Source of the DNA: Planctomycetes bacterium SM23_32
Lineage (GTDB): Bacteria > Planctomycetota > Brocadiia > SM23-32
Direction of reading: 5' to 3'
Assembly (NCBI GenBank): GCA_001303885.1
Contig: LJUE01000193.1
Coordinates: 1-5,260, forward strand
DNA length: 5,260 nt
Under the pieces are notes generated by a model. The model did not search any database. It saw only the letters and a list, made by a program, of their open reading frames with translations, and had not been told where the DNA came from. How positions within the stretch are numbered: position 1 is the first letter of the stretch; every line of letters starts with the position of its first letter. The position numbers were made by a program, and so were the translations under genes. Below, one piece after another: positions 1 to 5,260 of this stretch.

Positions 1-778
1 TGGTCGGGCCGCTGAGCAGATCGTAGGTGTAGCTGACCCCGAGGCCGACCGACGTGAACAGCACGCAGAAGGCTACCGACAGCGCCATCATCTGCCACAG
101 GCGCCGAGAGAAGTGACCTGCCACCGCCGCCGGCAGCGTCAGCAGCGCGATGACCATGACGATGCCCACCACCGGCACCAGCAGCACCACCGTGAGGGCC
201 GCCAGGCAGAGCAAGAGCAGGTAGTAGACCTGCACCCTGACCCCGCGCAGCAGGGCGAACTCCTCGTCGAAGCAGACGGCCAGCAGCTTGTTGTAGAAGG
301 CCACGCCGAGCGCCACCACGACGACGTCCAGCGCGCCGACCAGCCAGAGGTCGCGGCGCGTGATCATCAGTATGTTGCCGAACAGGTAGCTCATGGCGTC
401 CACGTAGCCGGGCGTCTTCCAGATGAAGAGGACGCCGACGGCCATGCCGGTGACCCAGAGGGCGCCGATGACGGTGTCCTCGCGCTCGCGGGCGTACATG
501 CTGACCAGCCCGATGATGAGGGCGGCCAGCAGGGCGGCGGCCACGGCGCCGTACATCGCGTGGAACCACTCCACGCCGAGCTTCTTCTGCACGTAGAGGG
601 CCGGCCCGATGCCGCCGAGGATGCAGTGGGAGATGGCGCCGGCGATGTAGCTGATGCGGCGGGTGACCACGTAGGTGCCGATGATGCCGAACGCGACGCT
701 CGCCAGCAGGCCGGCGATGAGGCCGTAGCGCAGGAACGGCACGGCGGGGTCCAGGAGGGCCTCCATGAACTCACCCAT
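1..778 (-). CDS. znuB: Zinc ABC transporter permease, ZnuB-like (3' end cut by window edge)
   Basis: Integral membrane subunit of a zinc ABC importer (ABC-3 / ZnuB-TroC family) that moves Zn2+ delivered by ZnuA across the cytoplasmic membrane using ZnuC. The 259 visible residues form several hydrophobic segments (about 18-38, 76-95, 103-120, 145-162, 184-218 and 230-250). Family landmarks are present: SH at residues 50-51 in the first conserved loop, GALWVTGMAVG at 105-115, YLFGNIL at 131-137, DEEFALLRGV at 171-180 and LLTLPAA at 212-218. The frame is still open at base 1. Relatives are about 260-290 residues, so probably only the last one or two dozen residues are missing. The chosen ATG lies inside the end of znuC (overlap 771-778), which suggests translational coupling. 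An ATG four codons later (764-766) is an alternative start. Zinc rather than manganese is inferred from the acidic His loop in ZnuA and the neighbouring Zur. Confidence 0.93.
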   Translation of the reverse strand, partial: MGEFMEALLDPAVPFLRYGLIAGLLASVAFGIIGTYVVTRRISYIAGAISHCILGGIGPALYVQKKLGVEWFHAMYGAVAAALLAALIIGLVSMYAREREDTVIGALWVTGMAVGVLFIWKTPGYVDAMSYLFGNILMITRRDLWLVGALDVVVVALGVAFYNKLLAVCFDEEFALLRGVRVQVYYLLLLCLAALTVVLLVPVVGIVMVIALLTLPAAVAGHFSRRLWQMMALSVAFCVLFTSVGLGVSYTYDLLSGPT

Positions 779-1529
779 GGACGTGGCCCCCGTTGGGGAA
801 GAAGCGGTCGTGGTGGACGGCCCGCACGTCGGCCCCGTAGATGTCTCGCATCATCTCGCCCGTGATCTCGCTGGTGGGGTGGACGACGACGCGGCGGTTC
901 ACGCAGATGACGCTCTGGACGATGTCGGCCACAAACCCGAGGTCGTGGGTGGCCATCAGGATCGTCATGCGCTTGTTCAGCTCCTGGAGTATCTCGTAGA
1001 GGCGGCTCTCGACGGCGACGTCCACGTTGGCCGTCGGCTCGTCGAGCAGGAGCAGGTCGGGTTCGCAGGCGAGGGCGCGGGCGATCAGCACGCGCTGGCG
1101 CTGGCCGCCGGACAGGGCGTTGAAGAGCCGGTCCGCCACGTCGGCCATGCCGACGTCCTCGAGCGCGTCGAGGGCCGCCCGCTTGTCGCTCCGTCCGTAG
1201 GGCCCGCCCCAGTGGCGCTCCAGCCGGCCCATGAGCACCACGTCCATGACGGTGACGGGGAACTGGGGGTCGTGGCGGGCGTATTGGGGCATGTAGCCGA
1301 TGCGGCGGCGCGCCTCGGCGGGCGGCCGGCCGAAGATGCGCACCTGTCCCTGGTCGGGGCGCAGCAGGCCGAGCATGAGCTTCAGTAGCGTGGTCTTGCC
1401 CCCGCCGTTGGGACCTACAATGCAGGCCATCGCCCCCGCCTGGACCGTGAGGTCCACGTCCTCCAGCACGGTCGCCCCGTCGTAGGAGAAGGCGACGCCA
1501 CGTATGGCGATGACGGGCTGGTCAGACAC
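771..1529 (-). CDS. znuC: Zinc ABC transporter ATP-binding protein, ZnuC-like
   Basis: Cytoplasmic ATPase that powers the zinc importer, 252 residues, close to the 250 usual for the family. All nucleotide-binding motifs are intact: Walker A GPNGGGKTT at 39-47, Q-loop Gln82 in MPQY, signature LSGGQ at 139-143, Walker B LLLLDEP at 159-165 with catalytic Glu164, D-loop NVD at 168-170 and switch His195. The C-terminal tail after residue 238 contains four histidines (239, 240, 249, 251), perhaps a minor metal contact. The start is GTG at 1527-1529. A GGAGG ribosome-binding site on the minus strand at 1540-1544 lies 10 nt upstream of it. It follows znuA by 33 nt and overlaps the start of znuB by 8 nt, so the three genes read as one operon. 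Family membership is certain; zinc specificity comes from the neighbours. Confidence 0.95.
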   Translation of the reverse strand: MSDQPVIAIRGVAFSYDGATVLEDVDLTVQAGAMACIVGPNGGGKTTLLKLMLGLLRPDQGQVRIFGRPPAEARRRIGYMPQYARHDPQFPVTVMDVVLMGRLERHWGGPYGRSDKRAALDALEDVGMADVADRLFNALSGGQRQRVLIARALACEPDLLLLDEPTANVDVAVESRLYEILQELNKRMTILMATHDLGFVADIVQSVICVNRRVVVHPTSEITGEMMRDIYGADVRAVHHDRFFPNGGHVHG

Positions 1530-1562
1530 GGTCAGGATGCCTCCGACGGCGAGGGGAGAGGT

Positions 1563-2465
1563 CTACCTGAGGGCGGCCTCGACCTGGGCGGCCATCGTCT
1601 CCAGGTTCGCCAGCACGTCGCGCGCGAGCGGGTCCATCGGCACGACGGCCCCCCCGATACCGTCGGCGACGGACTGGGCGGCCCTCCGGTCGAACTGCGG
1701 CTGCACGAATATGATGTTCACCCCTTCCCGCCTGGCCCGGCCTATCAGCTCGGTGAGCTGCCGGGGCGTCGGGCTCTTGCCTTCGGCCTCGACGGCCACC
1801 TGCCGCAGCCCGTAGGCGTCGCCGAAGTAGCCGAAAGCCGGGTGGAACGTGTAGAAGGCGCGCCCCCGGCAGGGCGCGAGCACCTCCTGCACGCGGGCGT
1901 GGGTTCGCTCGATGTCCTCGATGAGCTCCTCCAGGTTCTCCTCGTACTCGGCGACGTTCGCCGGGTCGGCTTCCGCAAGAGCTCGGGCCGTGTTCCGCGC
2001 CATGACCTCCAGCAGGGGAGGTGAGAGCCATACGTGGGGGTCGGGCTCCGCCCGCTCCTCCTCGTCGTCGTCCTCGTCCGCGCCCTCTCCGTGTTGTCCC
2101 TCTTGGTGATGATGCGGCTCCATCATGCGCTTCTGGACGCCGGCCGCCATGTCCACCACGCTGAGGCGCGCATAGGCGCCCTCGATCTTCTCCAGCAGGC
2201 GCGTCTCGAAGGGCATGCCGATCTTCAGGTAGAGGCGCGCGTCGGCGAGGGCCATCATCTGCCGCGGGCTCGGCTCGAAGGTGTGGGGATCCTGCCCGGC
2301 CTGCACCATGAGGGCGACCTCCACGTGCTCGCGACCGATGCGCTCGACGAGGTAAGCCTGCGGCGGGATGCTGACGAAGACATCGAGGCGTTCGGCGGCG
2401 GCCGGCCGGGCCCCCGCCCAGAGCGCACAGAAGCCGATAGCCGCCATCCGGCCAAGCCGTTTCAT
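1563..2465 (-). CDS. znuA: Zinc-binding periplasmic/extracytoplasmic protein, ZnuA-like
   Basis: High-affinity solute-binding protein of the cluster A-I (ZnuA/TroA) family that captures Zn2+ outside the membrane and hands it to ZnuB. It has 300 residues from the ATG at 2463-2465. A signal peptide is visible: KR near the start, a hydrophobic stretch at 7-19 and a likely cleavage after AAA at 22-24. Cys13 is not in a lipobox, so this is not an obvious lipoprotein. The expected metal ligands are present: His61 (DPHTFEP), His144 (DPHVWLSP), His208 (FHPAFGYF) and Asp278 (PMDPLA). Between the first two lies a His- and acid-rich loop at 117-141, with HHH at 118-120, His125 and a run of Asp/Glu. Such loops are typical of zinc-specific members and absent from most manganese ones. 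A GTG 12 nt upstream (2475-2477) is in frame but has no ribosome-binding site. The gene leads the znuA-znuC-znuB operon. Confidence 0.95.
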   Translation of the reverse strand: MKRLGRMAAIGFCALWAGARPAAAERLDVFVSIPPQAYLVERIGREHVEVALMVQAGQDPHTFEPSPRQMMALADARLYLKIGMPFETRLLEKIEGAYARLSVVDMAAGVQKRMMEPHHHQEGQHGEGADEDDDEEERAEPDPHVWLSPPLLEVMARNTARALAEADPANVAEYEENLEELIEDIERTHARVQEVLAPCRGRAFYTFHPAFGYFGDAYGLRQVAVEAEGKSPTPRQLTELIGRARREGVNIIFVQPQFDRRAAQSVADGIGGAVVPMDPLARDVLANLETMAAQVEAALR

Positions 2466-2473
2466 GGTGGCCC

Positions 2474-2479
2474 CCACCT
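2474..2479 (-). promoter_or_regulatory. Ribosome-binding site of znuA
   Basis: The minus strand reads AGGTGG here, 8 nt before the ATG at 2463-2465. It overlaps the upstream in-frame GTG (2475-2477), which argues against that GTG being the start. Confidence 0.6.
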
Positions 2480-2497
2480 GAGAACAGCGCAGTCCTG

Positions 2498-2520
2498 CTC
2501 ATAATGATACAGCATTCTCG
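2498..2520 (-). promoter_or_regulatory. Candidate Zur operator at the znuA promoter
   Basis: The minus strand reads CGAGA, six variable bases, then TATCATTATGAG. The same motif with the same internal spacing occurs at the divergent regulator promoter (2732-2754), in the same register to the -10. The site also contains an imperfect dyad, AATG-N6-CATT at 2503-2516. Binding here would cover the -10 and block znuACB transcription when zinc is replete. The assignment to Zur is inference from position and context. Confidence 0.5.
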
Positions 2521-2532
2521 TTAAGCCGTCAA
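2504..2532 (-). promoter_or_regulatory. Predicted sigma70-type promoter of znuACB
   Basis: On the minus strand, TTGACG (2527-2532, five of six matches to TTGACA) is followed by exactly 17 bp and TATCAT (2504-2509, five of six to TATAAT). Transcription should start near 2497, leaving a leader of about 32 nt before the znuA ATG. It stands out as one of the few AT-rich spots in a GC-rich region. The -10 lies inside the shared candidate Zur operator. Prediction by eye only. Confidence 0.7.
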
Positions 2533-2719
2533 CGGCCGTTCCCCTGATCCACGGGGCACGCGGTTGCCCGTCCTGAGCTCCCGGGTGGGGGGCCCTCGAA
2601 AACCGGGACCGGCTCGTCCGGGCGGGCTCGTGGCCGCCGGCGGGCGGCAGGCCCCGGCTCCGGCGGGCACGTGCCTGGTGACGCAGATGGCCCTGCCTTC
2701 GGTCGGGGGCAGAGGGAGC

Positions 2720-2748
2720 TTGCGCTCGCTGCGAGAGGCGGCTATCAT
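2720..2748 (+). promoter_or_regulatory. Predicted sigma70-type promoter of the Fur-family regulator gene
   Basis: TTGCGC (2720-2725, three of six matches to the -35 consensus) is followed by 17 bp and TATCAT (2743-2748, five of six to the -10). The predicted transcription start is near 2755, about 27 nt before the ATG. The -35 is weaker than that of znuA, fitting lower expression of a regulator. A short perfect inverted repeat, CTCGC-T-GCGAG (2725-2735), sits in the spacer. Confidence 0.55.
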
Positions 2749-2754
2749 TATCAG
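2732..2754 (+). promoter_or_regulatory. Candidate Zur operator at the regulator's own promoter
   Basis: Reads CGAGA, six bases, then TATCATTATCAG on the plus strand, matching the site at the znuA promoter in order and spacing. Another TTATCA copy follows at 2758-2763, exactly 10 bp after the TTATCA at 2748-2753, so the bound region may extend toward the gene. This suggests autoregulation. The operator role is inferred, not shown. Confidence 0.5.
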
Positions 2755-2771
2755 ACGTTATCACCACCAGC

Positions 2772-2775
2772 GGAG
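2772..2775 (+). promoter_or_regulatory. Ribosome-binding site of the regulator gene
   Basis: GGAG six nt before the ATG at 2782-2784. It fixes the start of this gene there. A reading frame that stays open upstream to 2671 would run through the predicted promoter and adds residues unlike the Fur family. Confidence 0.65.
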
Positions 2776-2781
2776 CGCGGC

Positions 2782-3165
2782 ATGCAGCGCAACACGCGGC
2801 AGCGCGAGGCCATACGGCTGGCCTTCCTGGGCAATGCCCATCCCATGACACCCGCCGAAGTGAGGGAGACGGCCGAGGCGTACGCCGACGGCATCGGCAT
2901 TGCCACCGTCTACCGGGCCCTGAAGCAGCTTTGCAGGGATGGCTGGCTGGTGCGGCTGGAGCTGCCGGGCGAGCAGGTATCCTACTATGAGCGGGCGCAG
3001 CAGCACCATCATCATTTCGTCTGCCGGCTCTGTCAGCGGCTCTCCAAGGTGGAGGGATGCCCGCCGAACTTGCGGGAGCTGACGCCGGACGGCTGTATGC
3101 TCGAGGACCACCAGCTGCTGCTGTATGGCGTCTGCGCGACCTGCCGTGGCGGTCAGGCCCCCTGA
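2782..3165 (+). CDS. zur: Fur-family zinc-responsive repressor, probable Zur
   Basis: Dimeric metal-sensing DNA-binding repressor of the Fur family, 127 residues, slightly short for the family. An N-terminal winged-helix domain spans about 1-65, with the typical opening TRQREAIR at 5-12, HPMTPAEV at 20-27 and recognition-helix region ATVYRALKQL at 41-50. The C-terminal dimerisation and metal domain has HHHHFVCRLC at 75-84. Two CxxC pairs, Cys81/Cys84 and Cys118/Cys121, would form the structural zinc site; His75-78 and His110 are candidate sensory ligands. It diverges from znuACB with a shared control region, which makes Zur far likelier than Fur, Mur or PerR; sequence alone does not separate these subfamilies. 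With zinc bound it should repress znuACB and probably itself. There is no recognisable terminator after the stop. Confidence 0.9.
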   Translation: MQRNTRQREAIRLAFLGNAHPMTPAEVRETAEAYADGIGIATVYRALKQLCRDGWLVRLELPGEQVSYYERAQQHHHHFVCRLCQRLSKVEGCPPNLRELTPDGCMLEDHQLLLYGVCATCRGGQAP

Positions 3166-3334
3166 GCGTCCCCCATGCCTGTCGCTCTCTCCGCCGCTGC
3201 GGCACTTGATCGGATGTGAGCCCAAGAGCGACGAAAGCCGGGGCAGGCACGCGCGCACCGGAGGCGAGCCCCGCGTCCTGGCGGCGGCCACGGGCATGCA
3301 CGGACGAGCCGGCCCCGGTTCTCGTGCAAGCGGT

Positions 3335-3354
3335 TCGGAGGTGAGCTCGGAGGT
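3335..3354 (+). repeat. 8-bp direct repeat upstream of the dehydrogenase promoter
   Basis: TCGGAGGT occurs at 3335-3342 and again at 3347-3354, a 12-bp period with GAGC between. It lies about 50 bp before the predicted -35, a usual place for an activator site. It may equally be chance in GC-rich DNA. Confidence 0.4.
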
Positions 3355-3402
3355 CTCCACTCGACGGCGCGTTCCGTTGGGCCGGCCCGTCGGGCGCCGA
3401 AC

Positions 3403-3431
3403 TTGAAAGGCCGGGGGCCATGTCGTAGGCT
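3403..3431 (+). promoter_or_regulatory. Candidate sigma70-type promoter of the dehydrogenase-ribulokinase unit
   Basis: TTGAAA (3403-3408, five of six matches to the -35) followed by 17 bp and TAGGCT (3426-3431, three of six to the -10, keeping the first TA and final T). The predicted start near 3438 leaves a leader of about 29 nt. The weak -10 would fit a promoter that needs an activator. Moderate to low confidence. Confidence 0.4.
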
Positions 3432-3466
3432 TGCCGCCCGGCGGCTCCCTCTGGCAGGCGGCAACC

Positions 3467-4516
3467 ATGAAGCGCATAGTGCTGGCATCGCCCGGCAGGC
3501 TGATGGTTCAGGAGGTGGAGCGTCCCGTGCCCGGGCCTGGCGAGGCGCTGGTGCGCGTCCGCGAAGTGGGCATCTGCGGGTCGGACATGCACCTTTACCG
3601 CGATGGGCGCATCGGCGACATCGTCCTCACGGGGCCGTTCGTGATCGGCCATGAGTGCACGGGCGTGGTCGCCGAGGTGGGCGAGGGCGTCGCGGCCGAC
3701 CTGGCGGGGCGACGAGTGGCCGTGGAGCCGGCCATCCCCTGCGGGGGGTGCGCATGGTGCCTGGCCGGCATGCAGAACCTGTGCCCGACGATAGGCTTCC
3801 TGGGGCTGCCCGAGACGCCGGGCGCGTTCCGGGAGTGGCTGGTCCATCCCGCTTACCTGCTCGAACCGCTGCCGGACAGCGTCAGCGACGAGGCCGGCGT
3901 CGTGCTGGAGCCGCTGGCCATAGCCATGCACGCCGTGAAGCTGGCCAAGGTGCGGCCCGGTCAGCGCGTCGCCATCCTGGGCACGGGTGTGCTCGGCACG
4001 TGCATCCTGGCCGTCCTCGGCCTCTACCGCGCCCTGCGCATCGTGTGCGTGGACCTGCTGGCGGACCGGCTGGAGCGGGCGACGCGGATGGGGGCGGACG
4101 TGGCGCTCGAGCCCGGCGACGACCCGGACGAGGAGGTGGCTCGGCGCATCCGGGACGCAGTGGGCGGCGAAGGGGCGGAGGTGGTGTTCGAATGCGCGGG
4201 GGCGGCCCAGACCCTGTGGAGCATGTGCGAGGTGGCCGCGCCGGCCGCCCACGTGGCCGTCATCGGGAGCAGCCACGACGACAGGGTCATCTTCAGCTCG
4301 GGCACGGCGCGGCGCAAGGGGCTGACGCTGCGGTTCGTGCGGCGCAGCCTGCACACGCTGGGGGCGTGCATCGAGCTCGCCGCGCAGGGGGCCGTCACGC
4401 CGGCGGACCTGGTGACGCACACCTTCGGCGCCGGGCAGATCGAGGAAGCCTTTCGCACGGTGGACGGCTACCAGGGCGGTGTGCTTAAGGCCGTGGTGGA
4501 CATGGAACGCTGGTAG
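3467..4516 (+). CDS. Zinc-dependent medium-chain dehydrogenase, sorbitol/polyol dehydrogenase type
   Basis: Cytoplasmic NAD(P)-dependent oxidoreductase, 349 residues, the normal length for sorbitol, xylitol or L-idonate dehydrogenase relatives. The N-terminal GroES-like domain has catalytic zinc ligands Cys37 (GICGSD), His62-Glu63 (GHE) and Glu148 (LEPLA). The structural zinc lobe is complete, with Cys92, Cys95, Cys98 and Cys106. The Rossmann domain has GTGVLG at 172-177 and Asp196 at the end of the second strand, which favours NAD over NADP. The segment GICGSDMHLYRDGRIGD (35-51) resembles sorbitol dehydrogenases. It probably interconverts a polyol and a ketose, but the substrate cannot be read from sequence. 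Start ATG 3467 has an AGGCGG site 5 nt upstream; an in-frame TTG at 3431 adds 12 residues and lies in the predicted -10. It precedes the ribulokinase gene by 47 nt in the same direction. Threonine dehydrogenase-like or idonate dehydrogenase-like activity is possible. Confidence 0.9.
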   Translation: MKRIVLASPGRLMVQEVERPVPGPGEALVRVREVGICGSDMHLYRDGRIGDIVLTGPFVIGHECTGVVAEVGEGVAADLAGRRVAVEPAIPCGGCAWCLAGMQNLCPTIGFLGLPETPGAFREWLVHPAYLLEPLPDSVSDEAGVVLEPLAIAMHAVKLAKVRPGQRVAILGTGVLGTCILAVLGLYRALRIVCVDLLADRLERATRMGADVALEPGDDPDEEVARRIRDAVGGEGAEVVFECAGAAQTLWSMCEVAAPAAHVAVIGSSHDDRVIFSSGTARRKGLTLRFVRRSLHTLGACIELAAQGAVTPADLVTHTFGAGQIEEAFRTVDGYQGGVLKAVVDMERW

Positions 4517-4563
4517 GGCGCGGGAGCGAGTGTCGTCGGCGAGCGCAGGCGGGGGAGGACGCC

Positions 4564-5260
4564 ATGGACCGCAAGTTCAGCATCGGACTTGACCTGGGCA
4601 CGAACTCGGTGCGGGCCCTCGTGGCTGACGTCGCCACGGGGGAAGAGGTGGCAACGAGCGTCTGGCACTACTCGCGCGGCGCGGCGGGCGTGCTGCTCGA
4701 CCCGAAGGACCCGCTGCTGGCGCGGCAGCATCCGGCCGAGTGGGTCGAGGGCGTGGAGAGGGCCGTGGCGCAGACGCTGCGGGAGGCAGCGGCGCAGGAG
4801 GGCTTCTGCGCCGACGCCGTCATCGGGGTCGGCGTGGACACCACGGGCAGCACGCCGTTGCCGGTGGACGCCTCCGGCCGTCCGCTCGCCTTCCAGGCGC
4901 GGTTTGCCGACGACCCGAACGCCATGGCGTGGCTGTGGAAGGACCACACCAGCCACGCGGAGGCAGAGGAGATCACCGAGGCGGCGGCCGAGCGGCGGCC
5001 GCGCTACCTGGCGAAGTGCGGCGGGACCTACTCCTCCGAATGGTTCTGGTCGAAGATGCTGCACTGCCGGCGGGCGGCGCCGGAGGTCTTCGAGGCGGCC
5101 CACACGTGGGTGGAGTGCTCCGATTGGGTGCCCGCCATGCTCGCGGGCGAGACCCGGCCAGAAGCCATCAGGCGGAACATCTGCGCGGCGGGCCACAAGG
5201 GCATGTTCAATCCGGGCTGGGGCGGCTACCCGGACGAGCATTTCCTGGCGAGCGTGGACG
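4564..5260 (+). CDS. araB: Ribulokinase, AraB-type FGGY-family carbohydrate kinase (N-terminal part, cut by window edge)
   Basis: Kinase that phosphorylates L-ribulose to L-ribulose 5-phosphate with ATP in arabinose catabolism; characterised ribulokinases also accept other 2-ketopentoses. The frame is open from the ATG to the last base, giving 232 of an expected 550 or so residues, essentially the first FGGY domain. Landmarks in order: the phosphate-binding loop GLDLGTNSVR at 8-17, GVDTTGSTP at 90-98 (a ribulokinase hallmark), PNAMAWLWKDHT at 118-129, YSSEWFWSK at 156-164, CSDWVPAML at 185-193, RPEAIRRN at 198-205 and AAGHKGM at 208-214. A strong ribosome-binding site, GGGGGAGGA (4551-4559), precedes the ATG by a few bases. 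It follows the dehydrogenase by 47 nt with no terminator, so cotranscription is likely. Assignment to AraB over xylulokinase or glycerol kinase is confident; the substrate used here depends on genes beyond the edge. Confidence 0.93.
   Translation, partial: MDRKFSIGLDLGTNSVRALVADVATGEEVATSVWHYSRGAAGVLLDPKDPLLARQHPAEWVEGVERAVAQTLREAAAQEGFCADAVIGVGVDTTGSTPLPVDASGRPLAFQARFADDPNAMAWLWKDHTSHAEAEEITEAAAERRPRYLAKCGGTYSSEWFWSKMLHCRRAAPEVFEAAHTWVECSDWVPAMLAGETRPEAIRRNICAAGHKGMFNPGWGGYPDEHFLASVD

Larger units (their letters stand above)
3166..3466 (+). other. Intergenic region between the regulator and the polyol dehydrogenase gene
   Basis: 301 bp with no convincing coding sequence. The open frames on both strands have no ribosome-binding site and show low-complexity Arg/Gly/Pro/Ala composition. 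It holds a perfect 11-nt inverted repeat (3193-3203), a hairpin-capable stretch with ACGAG/CTCGT arms at 3304-3325 but no T-tract, an 8-bp direct repeat (3335-3354), a perfect 10-bp palindrome GGGCCGGCCC (3379-3388) and a candidate promoter (3403-3431). The change from zinc uptake to sugar metabolism falls here, so independent regulation of the right block is expected. Confidence 0.6.

Noticed and set aside
113..1388. Two plus-strand open frames (113-865 and 765-1388) antisense to znuB and znuC
   Set aside because: Their products are dominated by His, Asp, Gly and Gln in shadow-like patterns, and the minus strand carries intact permease and ATPase motifs.
2533..2719. Possible small gene or RNA in the GC-rich core of the divergent region
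   Set aside because: Open frames exist on both strands, but none has a ribosome-binding site or recognisable product, and the palindromic GC runs (such as CCGCCGGCGG) look compositional.
2671..2781. N-terminal extension of the regulator by 37 residues
   Set aside because: It would span the predicted -35/-10 and the candidate operator, lacks a ribosome-binding site and does not resemble Fur-family N termini. The ATG at 2782 has a GGAG site at good spacing.
3304..3325. Hairpin-forming stretch after the regulator gene as a rho-independent terminator
   Set aside because: ACGAG/CTCGT arms with inner CCGG pairs can fold, but the loop is cramped, there is a bulge and no T-tract follows. It is about 140 bp past the stop codon.
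3431..3466. Upstream TTG start for the dehydrogenase, adding 12 residues
   Set aside because: No ribosome-binding site, it overlaps the predicted -10, and the family normally begins close to the ATG-encoded MKRIVLASPG.
2462..4420. Very long minus-strand open frame (652 codons) antisense to the regulator and dehydrogenase genes
   Set aside because: It runs opposite two genes with complete family motifs, has Arg/Pro/Ala/His-rich low-complexity composition and matches no family I recognise. Long antisense frames are expected in GC-rich DNA.
4468..5241. Minus-strand open frame of 257 codons antisense to the ribulokinase gene
   Set aside because: The plus strand encodes clear AraB motifs throughout; the antisense product has no recognisable domain and a GC-rich shadow composition.

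Overview
This is a 5.26 kb window of uniformly GC-rich bacterial chromosome with five protein-coding genes in two functional blocks. Both edges cut through a gene. Nothing seen here fixes the phylum. The GC-rich codon use, compact operons, GTG start and leader-bearing periplasmic or extracytoplasmic zinc-binding protein fit many GC-rich lineages, so I leave the taxonomy open.

Left block (1-3165): a zinc-uptake locus. On the minus strand, in transcription order, are znuA (zinc-binding protein, 1563-2465), znuC (ATPase, 771-1529) and znuB (permease, 1-778, missing its last residues at the left edge). znuC and znuB overlap by 8 nt. Diverging from znuA on the plus strand is a Fur-family regulator (2782-3165), almost certainly Zur by context. 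The 316-bp divergent region carries two outward-facing promoters. Both have an exact 17-bp spacer and a TATCAT -10, and both share a longer motif (CGAGA-N6-TATCATTAT-N-AG) in the same register. This is the best candidate for the Zur operator and suggests that the regulator represses both the transporter and itself when zinc is plentiful.

Middle (3166-3466): a 301-bp gap with no convincing gene. It holds a candidate promoter for the right block and a short direct repeat upstream of it.

Right block (3467-5260): a sugar or polyol catabolic unit on the plus strand. A zinc-dependent medium-chain dehydrogenase of the sorbitol/polyol type (3467-4516) is followed after 47 nt by the N-terminal 232 residues of an AraB-type ribulokinase (4564 to the right edge). 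Together they could oxidise a pentitol to a ketopentose and phosphorylate it. Alternatively the kinase belongs to an arabinose operon that continues off the right edge.

I found no mobile element, CRISPR array, RNA gene or clearly new system. The features most worth following up are the matched operator/promoter pair and the dehydrogenase-ribulokinase pairing.
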